Of a stretch of DNA of 64,000 bases, positions 25,944 through 34,732 are shown piece after piece (position 1 is the stretch's first letter; each line of letters begins with the position of its first letter). Below the pieces are notes generated by a model. It searched no databases. It saw only the letters and a list, made by a program, of their open reading frames with translations, and had not been told where the DNA came from. The translations under genes and the position numbers were made by a program. The DNA comes from UBA4717 sp045531795 (GTDB lineage Bacteria; Bacillota; Clostridia; Oscillospirales; CAG-272). The stretch is taken from NCBI GenBank assembly GCA_045531795.1, contig JAZSET010000028.1, positions 5,757 to 69,756 on the forward strand, written 5' to 3'.

Positions 25944-27164
25944 ATGAAAAAGAAGCTTAAAGTTGGAGTAATCGGAATCGGACCACGTGGAATCGGTGTT
26001 GTATATGACTGTCTCTTGCCTCGTAAAGATGTTGAGCTTACCTGTATTTGCGATGTTTACGAAGACAAAATGCAGAAGCTTATTGATAAAATTAAAGAGA
26101 ACGGCACTTACAAGATTCCTAAAACCTATACAGACTATCACGATGTTATTGCATCAAAGGATGTAGAGGCTGTAATTATTATAACCTCATGGGAGCCGCA
26201 TATAAAGATTGCCTGCGAATGTATGGAAGCAGGTAAGCCTGTCGGTGTTGAGGTTGGCGGAGCATACAGCATTGACGATTGCTGGAAGCTTGTCCGCACA
26301 CAGGAAAGAACAGGTGTTAAGTGTATGCTTCTTGAAAACTGCTGCTATGGCAGATATGAGCTTTTTGCACTTAATATGGTTAAGCAGGGCTTGTTAGGTG
26401 AAATTGTTCACTGCTCGGGCGGTTACCACCACGATCTGCGTCCTGAGGTTGCTCACGGCCGTGAAAATCGTCACTACAGACTCAGAAACTATCTTAACAG
26501 GAACTGTGAAAACTATCCTACCCATGAGCTTGGTCCTATAGCAAAGGTGCTTGGAATCAATCAGGGTAACAGAATGCTTACTCTGACATCTACAGCATCA
26601 AAGGCTGCAGGAATGCACGAATTTATCAAAAATGATGAAAAATCAGGCAAGGATCTTCTTGATATGGATTTCGCCCAGGGAGATATTGTAACAACAGTAA
26701 TCAAATGTGCTCACGGCGAAACAATTGTTCTCACCCTTGACACCACACTTCCTCGTTATTATACTCGTGCTTTTACTGTTCGAGGAACAAAGGGTATGTA
26801 CGAAGGAGTAACAAACTCCGTTTTTATGGATGGAGACGAGCATTTTGGTTGGAGCAAAAACTGGAACAACGCAAAGGAATATGTTGAAAAGTACGAGCAT
26901 CCAATCTGGAAAAAATACAATGAAGAAGGCATCACAGGTGCACATGACGGCATTGACTGGCTTGTTTACGGTGCGTTTGTAGACTGTATTCTTAATGACT
27001 ATGATCCGCCAATCGACGTATATGATATGGCGGCATGGATGTCGATAACAGCACTTTCAGAAGAATCAATAGCAGGCGGAAGTAAGCCTGTGGCTATCCC
27101 CGATTTTACAAACGGACTCTGGCTTGAGAGAAAGACAAACATAAGCCCTGAGTACGCATTCTAA
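25944..27164 (+). CDS. Gfo/Idh/MocA protein, probable GH109 alpha-N-acetylgalactosaminidase
   Basis: A 406-residue NAD-dependent protein without signal peptide. The Rossmann motif GVIGIGPRG (8-16) binds NAD. From about 128 on it follows the GH109 pattern: LLENCCYGRYELFALNMVKQG, GEIVHCSGGYHHDLR, and YPTHELGPIAKVLGINQGNR with His194, which corresponds to the catalytic His of GH109. GH109 enzymes remove alpha-linked GalNAc by an NAD-assisted oxidation-elimination route. Being cytoplasmic it would act on imported glycans, e.g. mucin or blood-group A fragments. The gene is followed by an N-acetylhexosamine kinase, which supports the assignment. A plain dehydrogenase cannot be excluded. Confidence 0.75.
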   Translation: MKKKLKVGVIGIGPRGIGVVYDCLLPRKDVELTCICDVYEDKMQKLIDKIKENGTYKIPKTYTDYHDVIASKDVEAVIIITSWEPHIKIACECMEAGKPVGVEVGGAYSIDDCWKLVRTQERTGVKCMLLENCCYGRYELFALNMVKQGLLGEIVHCSGGYHHDLRPEVAHGRENRHYRLRNYLNRNCENYPTHELGPIAKVLGINQGNRMLTLTSTASKAAGMHEFIKNDEKSGKDLLDMDFAQGDIVTTVIKCAHGETIVLTLDTTLPRYYTRAFTVRGTKGMYEGVTNSVFMDGDEHFGWSKNWNNAKEYVEKYEHPIWKKYNEEGITGAHDGIDWLVYGAFVDCILNDYDPPIDVYDMAAWMSITALSEESIAGGSKPVAIPDFTNGLWLERKTNISPEYAF

Positions 27165-27205
27165 AAAAACAAGCCCGGTAGCGGCAGAAGAAAGGAAATG
27201 AAAAA

Positions 27206-28285
27206 ATGGCTTATCAGATTAAGGACATCATAAGACATTTTCGCGTAGAATTTGAAGCTGATCCCTATGGCAACGGACACATTAACGATACATATATTGC
27301 AGGCTGTAACCCAAGATACATTCTTCAGCGTATCAATAGCAATGTGTTCAAAAATCCCCCCCAGGTAATGTCGAATATTGCAAAGGTTTGCGATTATCTG
27401 AGAGAAAAAATAATTGCAGACGGCGGAGATCCCGACCGTGAAACACTTACACTTATAAGAACAGAAGACGGCAAAGATTATTACAAGGCAAGTGAAAATG
27501 ATTATTTCAGAGTGTATAAGTTTATCGAGGATTCGATTTCACTTGATGCTCCGGAAAATCCTACACAGTTTTATAATGCTGCAAGGGCTTTTGGTAAATT
27601 CCAGAGATATCTTTCTGATTTTCCTGCAGAAGAACTTTATGAAACTATAAAGGATTTCCATAATACACCCAAGCGCTTTGAAGCTCTTGAGGAGGCAATT
27701 GCAAAGGATAGTTGCGGCAGACTTAAGGAAGTAATGCCCGAGGTTGAATTTGCCCGTGCTCACAAAGACATTTGTTCGCTTATCGTTGACGGTATTGCAG
27801 ATGGAAGTATTCCACTTCGCGTAACACACAATGATACAAAGCTTAACAATGTAATGCTTGATGCCACAACTCAGGAAGGTCTTTGTGTAATTGACCTTGA
27901 TACAGTAATGCCCGGTTCACTCCTTTATGACTTCGGTGATGCACTCAGAGCAGGTACAAACACAGGGGCAGAGGATGAGACAAATCTTGATCTTGTTACC
28001 TCTAGCCTTGAAATGTTTGAAGCATTTGCAAAGGGCTTCGGAGAAGAACTTGCAGATACCTTTACAGAGCGTGAAGTTGAGCTTCTTGCGATGTCGGGAA
28101 TCATTCTTACCTTTGAATGTGGAATTCGATTCCTTGCCGACTATTTAAATGGAGACACATATTTTAAGATTCACCGTGAAAAGCACAATCTTGACAGAGC
28201 AAGAAATCAGTTCAAGCTCGTTTCTGATATGGAAAGCAAGCTTGATGAAATGAATGCAATTGTTAAGCGTGTACTTGGCAAGTAA
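27206..28285 (+). CDS. nahK: N-acetylhexosamine 1-kinase
   Basis: A 359-residue aminoglycoside-phosphotransferase-fold kinase that closely follows bifidobacterial NahK (LnpB): YGNGHINDTYI (about 20-30), PRYILQRINSNVF, YKFIEDSISLD, the catalytic loop VTHNDTKLNNVMLD (about 200-213), VIDLDTVMPGSLLYDFGDALR and FECGIRFLADYLNGDTYF. NahK phosphorylates GlcNAc or GalNAc at C1, feeding the UDP-hexosamine route. No lacto-N-biose phosphorylase lies nearby; the partner here is the GH109-like enzyme, which would supply GalNAc. AGGAAATG spacing suits ATG 27206; 41 bases after the preceding gene, so one operon. Confidence 0.9.
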   Translation: MAYQIKDIIRHFRVEFEADPYGNGHINDTYIAGCNPRYILQRINSNVFKNPPQVMSNIAKVCDYLREKIIADGGDPDRETLTLIRTEDGKDYYKASENDYFRVYKFIEDSISLDAPENPTQFYNAARAFGKFQRYLSDFPAEELYETIKDFHNTPKRFEALEEAIAKDSCGRLKEVMPEVEFARAHKDICSLIVDGIADGSIPLRVTHNDTKLNNVMLDATTQEGLCVIDLDTVMPGSLLYDFGDALRAGTNTGAEDETNLDLVTSSLEMFEAFAKGFGEELADTFTEREVELLAMSGIILTFECGIRFLADYLNGDTYFKIHREKHNLDRARNQFKLVSDMESKLDEMNAIVKRVLGK

Positions 28286-28292
28286 TATCAGA

Positions 28293-28330
28293 ATACCTGG
28301 AGAACCAAATAGTTCTCCGGGTATATTTTT
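28293..28330 (+). terminator. Terminator after nahK
   Basis: ATACCTGGAGAAC (28293-28305) pairs with GTTCTCCGGGTAT (28312-28324), followed by ATTTTT. Confidence 0.85.
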
Positions 28331-28341
28331 GCATAAAAGCA

Positions 28342-28370
28342 TTGACTTGATAGTAAAATGATGGTATAAT
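28342..28370 (+). promoter_or_regulatory. SigA-type promoter of tRNA-Arg
   Basis: TTGACT (28342-28347), 17-base spacer, TATAAT (28365-28370), 21 bases before the tRNA. Confidence 0.88.
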
Positions 28371-28391
28371 ATCGTTATGTGAATTACATAT

Positions 28392-28466
28392 GCCCCCGTA
28401 GTAAAGTGGATATTACAAGTCCCTCCTAAGGATTAGTCGTGAGTTCGATTCTCGCCGGGGGTGCCA
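28392..28466 (+). tRNA. tRNA-Arg (CCT)
   Basis: A full cloverleaf: acceptor GCCCCCG/CGGGGGT, D stem GTAA/TTAC, anticodon stem AGTCC/GGATT with loop CTCCTAA (anticodon CCT), T arm GTGAG-TTCGATT-CTCGC. CCA is encoded at 28464-28466. It reads AGG codons. Own promoter and terminator make it a single-gene unit. Confidence 0.95.
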
Positions 28467-28496
28467 AAAATGCCAACATTTGTTGGCATTTTTGTT
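28467..28496 (+). terminator. Terminator of tRNA-Arg
   Basis: TGCCAACA/TGTTGGCA stem (28471-28488) directly after the CCA end, followed by TTTTTG. Confidence 0.85.
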
Positions 28497-28512
28497 TTCA
28501 GAGAAAGAATAT

Positions 28513-28543
28513 AAGAAAAGGACCTGCCGTTCTGGCAGGCCCT
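28513..28543 (-). terminator. Terminator of the repeat-protein gene
   Basis: GGACCTGCC (28520-28528) and GGCAGGCCC (28534-28542) form the stem; on the minus strand TTTTCTTAT follows. Confidence 0.7.
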
Positions 28544-28560
28544 TAATTAGTATATACTAA

Positions 28561-29835
28561 TTATTTCTTTTTCTTTGCAACAACTACAATTATAATTACT
28601 ACAATTGCAGCTGCAACAATAGCCCAAACCCAAACAGGAATGCCTGCAGCGGGTTCTTCGTCAACAATAGGATCAACAGCTTCTGTGTCTTCAACAGCTT
28701 CTGTGTCTTCAACAGCTTCTGTGTCTTCAGTAGCCTCTGTGTCTTCAGTAGCTTCAGTATCTTCAGTAGCTTCTACATCTTCAGCAGCTTCTGTGTCTTC
28801 AGTAGCTTCTACATCTTCAGCAGCTTCTGTGTCTTCAGTAGCCTCTGTGTCTTCAGTAGCTTCTGTATCTTCAACAGCTTCTGTGTCTTCAACAGCTTCT
28901 GTGTCTTCAACGGCTTCTGTAGCCTTTGCAGCTTCTTCAGCAGCCTTCTTTTCAGCCTCAGCCTTAGCAGCGGCTTCAGCAGCAGCCTTTTCAGCCTCAG
29001 CCTTAGCAGCGGCTTCAGCAGCAGCCTTTTCAGCTTCAGCCTTAGCGGCAGCTTCAGCGGCAGCCTTTTCAGCAGCTAACTTTGCAGCCTCGTCAGCGTT
29101 TGTAGCGTCTGCAGAGGGAGCTGTAGAAGAAGAGCAATCCCATGCCTTTGCAGCTTCTTCTGATTCAAAGAAACCAAAGCCTGCGATGTAGCATACTGCC
29201 TCGGGATCTTCGTTATCTTCAAACATCTGGAGTCTGAACTGACGGATTGTGTTTTCTCCCCACATTGTACCATCTTCAAAGATGATGTCGCTGAGGTCAA
29301 CAACAACTTCCTGCCATGTTCCGTCACCATTTACAATGTCAAATGTTTTGATACCGCTCTTGAGGTTGGAAACGCCGAGAGGTTCAACGTCCTTGGAAGC
29401 CCAGAACTTAACATAGCTCATAATATAAGCTGCATCATTGTAAGCATACTTAATCTTGAGCCAGTTATACTTGGAGCCGTCAAGTGAAGGATTGTAGTAT
29501 TCGCTGTCCCACTGATAGTAGTTATAGTCCATCATAGGAGCAAGAATCTGCTGTGTTTCTTCAATAGATACTGCAACGCAGGGAACGCCTTCATATGTAG
29601 TTTCTGTGAAGTAAACACCGGTCCAGGTTTCATAAACACCGGAAGGTGTCTTTACTGTAGGCTGAACGAATGCGTTATGGAACTTTGTTCCTGCATCGCC
29701 GGGATACATAATGTCCTTAGCTGTCCACTGTGTTCTACCGCCGGGAGCGGGAGCATCTAATGCGTTTGTAAGAACTGTTGCTGTTGAAATCATCATAATA
29801 ACAGCAAGTACAATTGCTAAAATTCTGTTTTTCAT
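28561..29835 (-). CDS. Membrane-anchored surface protein with Ala/Glu-rich tandem repeats
   Basis: A 424-residue protein of unknown function. A signal peptide (MKNRILAIVLAVIMMISTATVL) is followed by a ~200-residue globular domain rich in aromatic residues and beta strands, resembling a carbohydrate-binding or jelly-roll module. Next come three ~12-residue Ala/Lys/Glu repeats, then about thirteen six-residue TEA[VTA]ED acidic repeats, and a C-terminal anchor (VWVWAIVAAAIVVIIIVVV plus KKKK). The start ATG 29835 has AAAGGAG upstream; an in-frame extension lacks one. The stalk-like repeat region would lift the domain off the membrane. Two perfect palindromes flank the promoter. Confidence 0.8.
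   Translation of the reverse strand: MKNRILAIVLAVIMMISTATVLTNALDAPAPGGRTQWTAKDIMYPGDAGTKFHNAFVQPTVKTPSGVYETWTGVYFTETTYEGVPCVAVSIEETQQILAPMMDYNYYQWDSEYYNPSLDGSKYNWLKIKYAYNDAAYIMSYVKFWASKDVEPLGVSNLKSGIKTFDIVNGDGTWQEVVVDLSDIIFEDGTMWGENTIRQFRLQMFEDNEDPEAVCYIAGFGFFESEEAAKAWDCSSSTAPSADATNADEAAKLAAEKAAAEAAAKAEAEKAAAEAAAKAEAEKAAAEAAAKAEAEKKAAEEAAKATEAVEDTEAVEDTEAVEDTEATEDTEATEDTEAAEDVEATEDTEAAEDVEATEDTEATEDTEATEDTEAVEDTEAVEDTEAVDPIVDEEPAAGIPVWVWAIVAAAIVVIIIVVVAKKKK
28674..28925 (-). repeat. 18-bp tandem repeats encoding TEAxED units
   Basis: About thirteen 18-bp units (minus strand ACAGAAGCTGTTGAAG-like, variants differing at the Val/Thr/Ala codon), all in frame within the surface-protein gene. A second block of about three 36-bp Ala-rich units follows at about 28935-29065. 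Such arrays change length easily by slippage. Confidence 0.85.
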
Positions 29836-29866
29836 TTTTGAAAAACTCCTTTCAAAATATTTGTTG

Positions 29867-29927
29867 CGGTACACGGTGTACCGACACACCTTATTATACC
29901 ATATACCATATACCTATTGTCAATAGG
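29867..29927 (-). promoter_or_regulatory. Promoter region of the surface-protein gene with two perfect palindromes
   Basis: On the minus strand TTGACA and TATAAT are 19 bases apart. CCTATTG-n-CAATAGG (29913-29927) overlaps the -35, and CGGTACAC-n-GTGTACCG (29867-29883) lies between the -10 and the start codon. Both are perfect odd-length palindromes and fit operator sites. Confidence 0.5.
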
Positions 29928-30077
29928 TTTTCAAAATTTGAAATATTTTTTAGCTATATTTACAAAAAAGACAAGTATTTATGTGCATATCGACGATTTT
30001 TCTTTTCTTTCCGGATTAGTACAGTATAAAAATAAAGAGAAGGGCTGTTTTCCCTCCTCTTTAAGTTTGAATTCTGA

Positions 30078-30293
30078 TCAGTTTTTTGATTCAATTTCGT
30101 CTTTTTCTCTGAAAAGGAGAGAAATGCACCAGATTCCGCAGAGTCCCACGAGGGTATAAATAATTCTGCTGATAGTAGATGCCTGTCCTCCGCAAAGCCA
30201 GGCGACAAGGTCAAATTTGAATATTCCGATGCTTCCCCAGTTGAGTGCACCGACAATGGTTAAAATCAGAGCAAGTCTGTCAAAAATAAGCAT
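30078..30293 (-). CDS. DUF378 family small membrane protein
   Basis: A 71-residue protein with two hydrophobic helices: LALILTIVGALNWGSIGIF and ISRIIYTLVGLCGIWCISLLF. The ALNWGxxG motif followed by a Leu-rich second helix is typical of DUF378 (YuzA-like). Function is unknown in the family. ATG 30293 is preferred over the in-frame ATG 15 bases upstream because AAAGGA lies 8 bases ahead of it. It stands between the surface-protein gene and the transporter operon. Confidence 0.8.
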   Translation of the reverse strand: MLIFDRLALILTIVGALNWGSIGIFKFDLVAWLCGGQASTISRIIYTLVGLCGIWCISLLFREKDEIESKN

Positions 30294-30402
30294 AGTGTTT
30301 CCTTTCATTGAGAGGATGCCTAAAGGCTCTCAAATTATTTGTTTTCCACGATAAGTCATGGGTTATTACTATTATCTCTTCATTTTTTAATTTTATTCAT
30401 TT

Positions 30403-30440
30403 ATAAAAAACATAGGACAGCCATTAAAGCTGTCCTATGT
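30403..30440 (-). terminator. Terminator of the DUF3798-linked ABC operon
   Basis: CATAGGACAG (30411-30420) and CTGTCCTATG (30430-30439) form a 10-bp stem; on the minus strand TTTTTTAT follows. Confidence 0.85.
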
Positions 30441-30455
30441 ATATGGGTAACAAAA

Positions 30456-31988
30456 TTATTTTTTCTTTTCGGCTTGGAAATTCTTTTTAACTGTTTTCCA
30501 TGCGTGCATAGCAAGTGCAGCGGCGATAACACCGTAAGAAATAAACATTCTTATATATTCGCTTATTGCCGAGTCACCAACCAGCTTTGTTGCGGCAAGA
30601 GGAGCTACAACAAAGAGTGTATGGAAGAGTATAACACCTAAAATAGCGTGCTTGTTGCTTGATTTCTGAACGCTTGCGCCACCAACAAGCAGAGCAGCAA
30701 CTGAGTAAAGACCAACGTTTGTCTGCTGCTGAATGGTATTGAATGTACCAAGGTTCTGGAGGAATATAAGCTGACCCCAGGCTGCAAGCACGGTTGAGAT
30801 GCAGGTTGCAATTATTCTTGTGCGGTTTACATTTATTCCCGCAGAGGTTGCAACTGCTCGGTTCTGACCAACTGTTCTCATATCCTGACCAAGCTTTGTA
30901 GATAAGAGCCAGTTATTGATAGAGCAGAATACAAAGATTATTGCATAGGTACAAGCGGGAAGTCTTACGCTTGAGGCAATTTTTTCCACAGCGGGAATTT
31001 GCGCGAGACCTACAATAAGAGCTGTAGCAATTATTCCTGCAAGAGGGCGAACAAAGCTTTGCTTCTTAATAACAGCCAGAATGAGTTTTACGGCAAACAC
31101 TATAATAGCAACAACACCAATGAGAACAATGGCATTTGAAAGAAGTACTCTTGTCTGACCGAACAGACTGTCAAGCTTATAAGCAACGGGAGCAAGTGCG
31201 TTCACAAATGCAGGTACGCCTGTGCCGTTTGCTATAGCAGTTTCAAGTGTTGTTACAACATACTGTACAAGGAATGATACTGCAAAGAGAATTGCCGAGA
31301 TTATCATTGTAACAATGCTCTTTGTCTTGTTCAAATCCTGCTTCTTTATAGTCTTGTATATCATAAGTGCAAGTTGCCATACAAAGAAGATTACAGCGGC
31401 AAACATCACCGTCTGAAGAAGACTTATGTCATCAAGTGAATACTTGAGTGAGTTTGAAAGGTCAAATGCGTTTCTCAGACCAAATCCGCGGGGGAGAAGA
31501 TTGGGATCATCAAAGGGAATGAGCCCGCCGATGATATAAAGCACAAAAAGCTTGTAAAGACCGTCTGCAAAGTAACCGATTACAAGACCGGTAATCATTT
31601 CGGAGCCCTTGGTTTTATTATATAAAAGACCGACGAGAATACCGAAGATAATTGCGAGAGGGGTTGCTATAAGTGCTGTTAAAAGGAGAGCTTCAATTCC
31701 GGTAAAGCCCCAGTGAACAACCCAGAATATTGCAATCTGGGATGCCATGGCACCAACAACGATACCGAAGTTAAGACCGAGTCCTGCAAGAACAGGGATA
31801 ATAAGAGAAAGAACGAGACAGGCGTTTCTGCCGAGTCTTGTAAACAGTTCGCCCGAAACATATGATACATCAACGCCCGAGTAACCGATACAGAAGATAC
31901 ACAGCACTGCAAAGAGAACAAGTACCTTGTTTTCAAAAAGCCAGCTGCCAAAGCTTGAAAGAAACTTCTTATTCTTCACTCGAAACAC
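30456..31988 (-). CDS. ABC transporter permease (nucleoside/BMP type), second subunit
   Basis: A 510-residue membrane permease of the BPD_transp_2 family (YufQ/NupQ-like side). It has the conserved GLGLNFGIVVGAMASQIAIF segment near the start, MITGLVIGYFADG, and TSAGINVNRTRIIATCISTVLAAWGQLIFLQNLG in the C-terminal half, where the cytoplasmic coupling helix lies. It is longer than usual (~320-400) because of an inserted hydrophobic region between about 210 and 330. It overlaps the preceding permease gene by 20 bases, implying coupled translation. Last gene of the operon. Confidence 0.85.
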   Translation of the reverse strand: MFRVKNKKFLSSFGSWLFENKVLVLFAVLCIFCIGYSGVDVSYVSGELFTRLGRNACLVLSLIIPVLAGLGLNFGIVVGAMASQIAIFWVVHWGFTGIEALLLTALIATPLAIIFGILVGLLYNKTKGSEMITGLVIGYFADGLYKLFVLYIIGGLIPFDDPNLLPRGFGLRNAFDLSNSLKYSLDDISLLQTVMFAAVIFFVWQLALMIYKTIKKQDLNKTKSIVTMIISAILFAVSFLVQYVVTTLETAIANGTGVPAFVNALAPVAYKLDSLFGQTRVLLSNAIVLIGVVAIIVFAVKLILAVIKKQSFVRPLAGIIATALIVGLAQIPAVEKIASSVRLPACTYAIIFVFCSINNWLLSTKLGQDMRTVGQNRAVATSAGINVNRTRIIATCISTVLAAWGQLIFLQNLGTFNTIQQQTNVGLYSVAALLVGGASVQKSSNKHAILGVILFHTLFVVAPLAATKLVGDSAISEYIRMFISYGVIAAALAMHAWKTVKKNFQAEKKK

Positions 31989-33066
31989 CTCCCTTTACCT
32001 TTGTGAGGGCATAAAGGATAACGCCGTTCTGAATTATCTGACGCATTGTGTCCGAAATGTCTGTGCCCTGAAGCATAACATTGGAAAGAGGCGGCGTCAG
32101 AATTATAAGTCCTTGGAACAGGAAAGTACCTATAATTACGTGGCTGATTTTTGCTTTTCTTGTAGTTGCACCGCCGATAAGTACTGCGGCAACACACTGG
32201 AATCCCATTGCAAGAGGTGCGGAATATGCCTGAATAAATCCATATCCCTGAGCATAAATGATAATGCCGATAGCACCGAGTGCTGTTGAAATGGCAATAC
32301 CGCGTATTCTCATTTTATCAACATTTATACCGCTTGCACGGGCAAACTGAGGATTGCTTCCTGCGGCTGTGATAGCCTTACCTGTTTTTGTTTTCATAAA
32401 CATAAATACTAAGAAGCACATCAGAAGAACAACTATAATGAGTCCTGTGGGTATGTAAATACCTGCGGAAACACCCTCTTTTTCAAAAAGCGTAAAGCCG
32501 CCGGCTTTATAAAGAACTCCGCCAAAGGATGTATTAAGGTTGATCTGGTTACGAACGCCCTTACCGCCGATAGCCCAGGTGATGATACCGCTTGTAAAGG
32601 GAGCTGTAAACCATACTATACTCATAAGGTAGATTGCCGAATAACCGACATATGTTGTAACGGTCATTTCATCGCCCTTAACTCTGTTGAGGAGCATACC
32701 ATAAGCAACACCTACAAACCAGGCAATTACAGCACCTACAACTATTGCGAAAAGGATCGCTGCCCAGGGGCCAAAGCCCGGGAGAACTGCGTCAACTTTT
32801 ACTGCAATATCAAATTCAATTGAGAGAAGTCCGCTTAAGATACCGCAGACAATACCAAGGCTTACACCGAAGTTAGGACCGACACCGCACTGAATGGAGG
32901 GAACCATAGCAAGAGCGAGGATGCCCCACATTCCCCAATATTTGATAACACTTCCGAGGTATGAGAGTACATCAAGCTTGTACACTCCCATAAGCACAAC
33001 AATCAGGAGGAAGAAAGCGAAGATTATAAGACGGGGGATGTTCATATTCTTAAGTTTTTTAAGCAT
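31969..33066 (-). CDS. ABC transporter permease (nucleoside/BMP type), first subunit
   Basis: A 365-residue permease of the same family (YufP/NupP-like). It has GVGPNFGVSLGIVCGILSGLLSIE near residue 60, VKGDEMTVTTYVGYSAIYL, and ASGINVDKMRIRGIAISTALGAIGIIIYAQGYG. About nine to ten hydrophobic segments. Its ATG shares one base with the stop of the ATPase gene (TGATG at 33064-33068). Together with the next gene it forms the membrane channel. Confidence 0.87.
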   Translation of the reverse strand: MLKKLKNMNIPRLIIFAFFLLIVVLMGVYKLDVLSYLGSVIKYWGMWGILALAMVPSIQCGVGPNFGVSLGIVCGILSGLLSIEFDIAVKVDAVLPGFGPWAAILFAIVVGAVIAWFVGVAYGMLLNRVKGDEMTVTTYVGYSAIYLMSIVWFTAPFTSGIITWAIGGKGVRNQINLNTSFGGVLYKAGGFTLFEKEGVSAGIYIPTGLIIVVLLMCFLVFMFMKTKTGKAITAAGSNPQFARASGINVDKMRIRGIAISTALGAIGIIIYAQGYGFIQAYSAPLAMGFQCVAAVLIGGATTRKAKISHVIIGTFLFQGLIILTPPLSNVMLQGTDISDTMRQIIQNGVILYALTKVKGGVSSEE

Positions 33067-34661
33067 CAGTCTTCACTCCTTTCCTTACTTCCCGACATAG
33101 CAAGACCGTATTTTGCATCAGAGTCGTTTGGCGCAAGCATAGCGGTCAGTTTTCCGTCGGCAACAATGGCTATTCTGTCGCTTAAGCTGCGAAGCTCGTT
33201 AAGCTCTGAGCTTACAACAATGATTGTAAGTCCTGCTTCGCGGTTAAGTTTCACAAGTAATTCAAGCACAAGCTTCTTTGCACCGATATCTATTCCTCGT
33301 GTAGGCTCAGATACGATAAGAAGCTTGGGATTGAGCGCAAGAGCGCGGGCAAGACAAACTTTCTGCTGATTACCGCCCGAAAGACGGCCTACATACTGAG
33401 ACGGACCTGTGCAACGGATATCAAGCTTCTGTATCATTTCATTTGCAAATGCTTCTGCTGCTTTTGCATCATAAAGCTTAACGGGACCAATTTTATTTAA
33501 GAAGTTTTCTTTAATCTGCATTGCAGTAAAGACAATATTCTGCTCAATGGTTTCTTCAAGCAGAAGACCAACTCCGCGTCTGTCTTCGGAAACAAATGCA
33601 ATACCCTTGTTAAGCGCATCACCAAGAACGGTGGGATTTATCTTCTGACCGTCAAAGGTGATATCGCCGATAGATTCATAAAGGCCAAGGATACCGTTGG
33701 GAATACCGACCTTGCCCTGTCCGGCAAGACCGCCAATACCGAGGATTTCACCGCGTCTGACATCAAGGTCAATGCCGTTGACCTTTTCACCCGGCATTGC
33801 GACGTGATAGTTTTTAAGAGAGAGAATAATATCGTCATCGTTAAGTGTGCGGTTGTCAACACTGTCTTCAACAAGCTTTTCAACTGCACGGCCAATCATA
33901 AGCTCAGCCACACGCGTAGCTGTAGTTTCTTTTGTGATGAGTCTGTCAACGAGTGTACCGTCTCTTAAAATGGTCATACTGTCTGTTACATTCATAACCT
34001 CGTCTATTCTGTGGGTGATGAATATAATGGCGATGCCCTTTTCTGCAATTGTGCGCATTGCTTCAAGGAGTCTTTCAGCTTCGCTTTCGGTAAGCACCGC
34101 TGTAGGCTCGTCAAATATAAGAATCTGCATACCCTCCTTGTCGATTTCTCGTGCAATTTCAATAAACTGCATATAACCGACAGGCATACCTTTTACAATG
34201 GTATCTTCGGGAATATTAAGTCCGATTGTATCAAGCGCATTACGGGCATCTTTTGCCATAGCAACATTGTCAAGAGATTCAAGCTTTTTGCCAAAAATGG
34301 CACTTGCTATGGTAGGTGTTGTAATTTCTCTTCCTACTTTGATATTTTCTGTTATGTTGAAGCCCGGAATCAGCATAAATTCCTGATGAACCATACCAAT
34401 ACCGAGTTCCATTGCTTTTTGCGGAGAGTCTATGTTTACGGCCTGACCGTTTACTTCAATGACTCCCTTGAAGCCGCCGGTATTGTGTATAACCGGCATA
34501 CCGAAAAGAATATTCATAAGAGTAGACTTTCCCGCACCGTTTTCGCCCATAAGAGCGTGAATTTCACCGGGAGCTATGTGCAAATCAACGCCCTTTAGAA
34601 CCTTGTTGCCATAGTACTCTTTTTCAATTCCCTTCATGCTTAACACATAAGGTGTACTCAT
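33066..34661 (-). CDS. ABC transporter ATPase, duplicated (nucleoside/sugar type)
   Basis: A 531-residue double ATPase of the CUT2/nucleoside type. Domain 1: Walker A GENGAGKST (about 38-46), Walker B LIFDEPTAVLTESE, and IDKEGMQ in place of a standard signature. Domain 2: Walker A position is GLAGQGKVG, degenerate in the P-loop, while signature LSGGNQQKVCLARAL and Walker B LLIVSEPTRGIDIG are kept. Only one full site is typical for this class. ATG 34661 has AAAGGA upstream; the in-frame extension of 34 residues has none. Order SBP-ATPase-permease-permease matches nucleoside ABC (nup/yuf) operons. Confidence 0.9.
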   Translation of the reverse strand: MSTPYVLSMKGIEKEYYGNKVLKGVDLHIAPGEIHALMGENGAGKSTLMNILFGMPVIHNTGGFKGVIEVNGQAVNIDSPQKAMELGIGMVHQEFMLIPGFNITENIKVGREITTPTIASAIFGKKLESLDNVAMAKDARNALDTIGLNIPEDTIVKGMPVGYMQFIEIAREIDKEGMQILIFDEPTAVLTESEAERLLEAMRTIAEKGIAIIFITHRIDEVMNVTDSMTILRDGTLVDRLITKETTATRVAELMIGRAVEKLVEDSVDNRTLNDDDIILSLKNYHVAMPGEKVNGIDLDVRRGEILGIGGLAGQGKVGIPNGILGLYESIGDITFDGQKINPTVLGDALNKGIAFVSEDRRGVGLLLEETIEQNIVFTAMQIKENFLNKIGPVKLYDAKAAEAFANEMIQKLDIRCTGPSQYVGRLSGGNQQKVCLARALALNPKLLIVSEPTRGIDIGAKKLVLELLVKLNREAGLTIIVVSSELNELRSLSDRIAIVADGKLTAMLAPNDSDAKYGLAMSGSKERSED

Positions 34662-34732
34662 TTTGTTCTGTCCTTTCATTTTTGTTGAGGCTTTATTATT
34701 GCAGTTGTTTATTTGTTTTGCTACAATAATCT

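Noticed and set aside
28674..28925. Regular short repeats that could be taken for a CRISPR array
   Set aside because: The units are 18 bp, tandem without unique spacers, and stay in frame as TEAxED codons of the surface-protein gene.
28640..29191. Long open frame on the plus strand, Ser/Ala/Val-rich
   Set aside because: It is the antisense reading of the repeats of the surface protein and has no ribosome site.
34011..34598. 195-residue plus-strand frame
   Set aside because: It lies fully antisense within the ABC ATPase gene and has no start signal.
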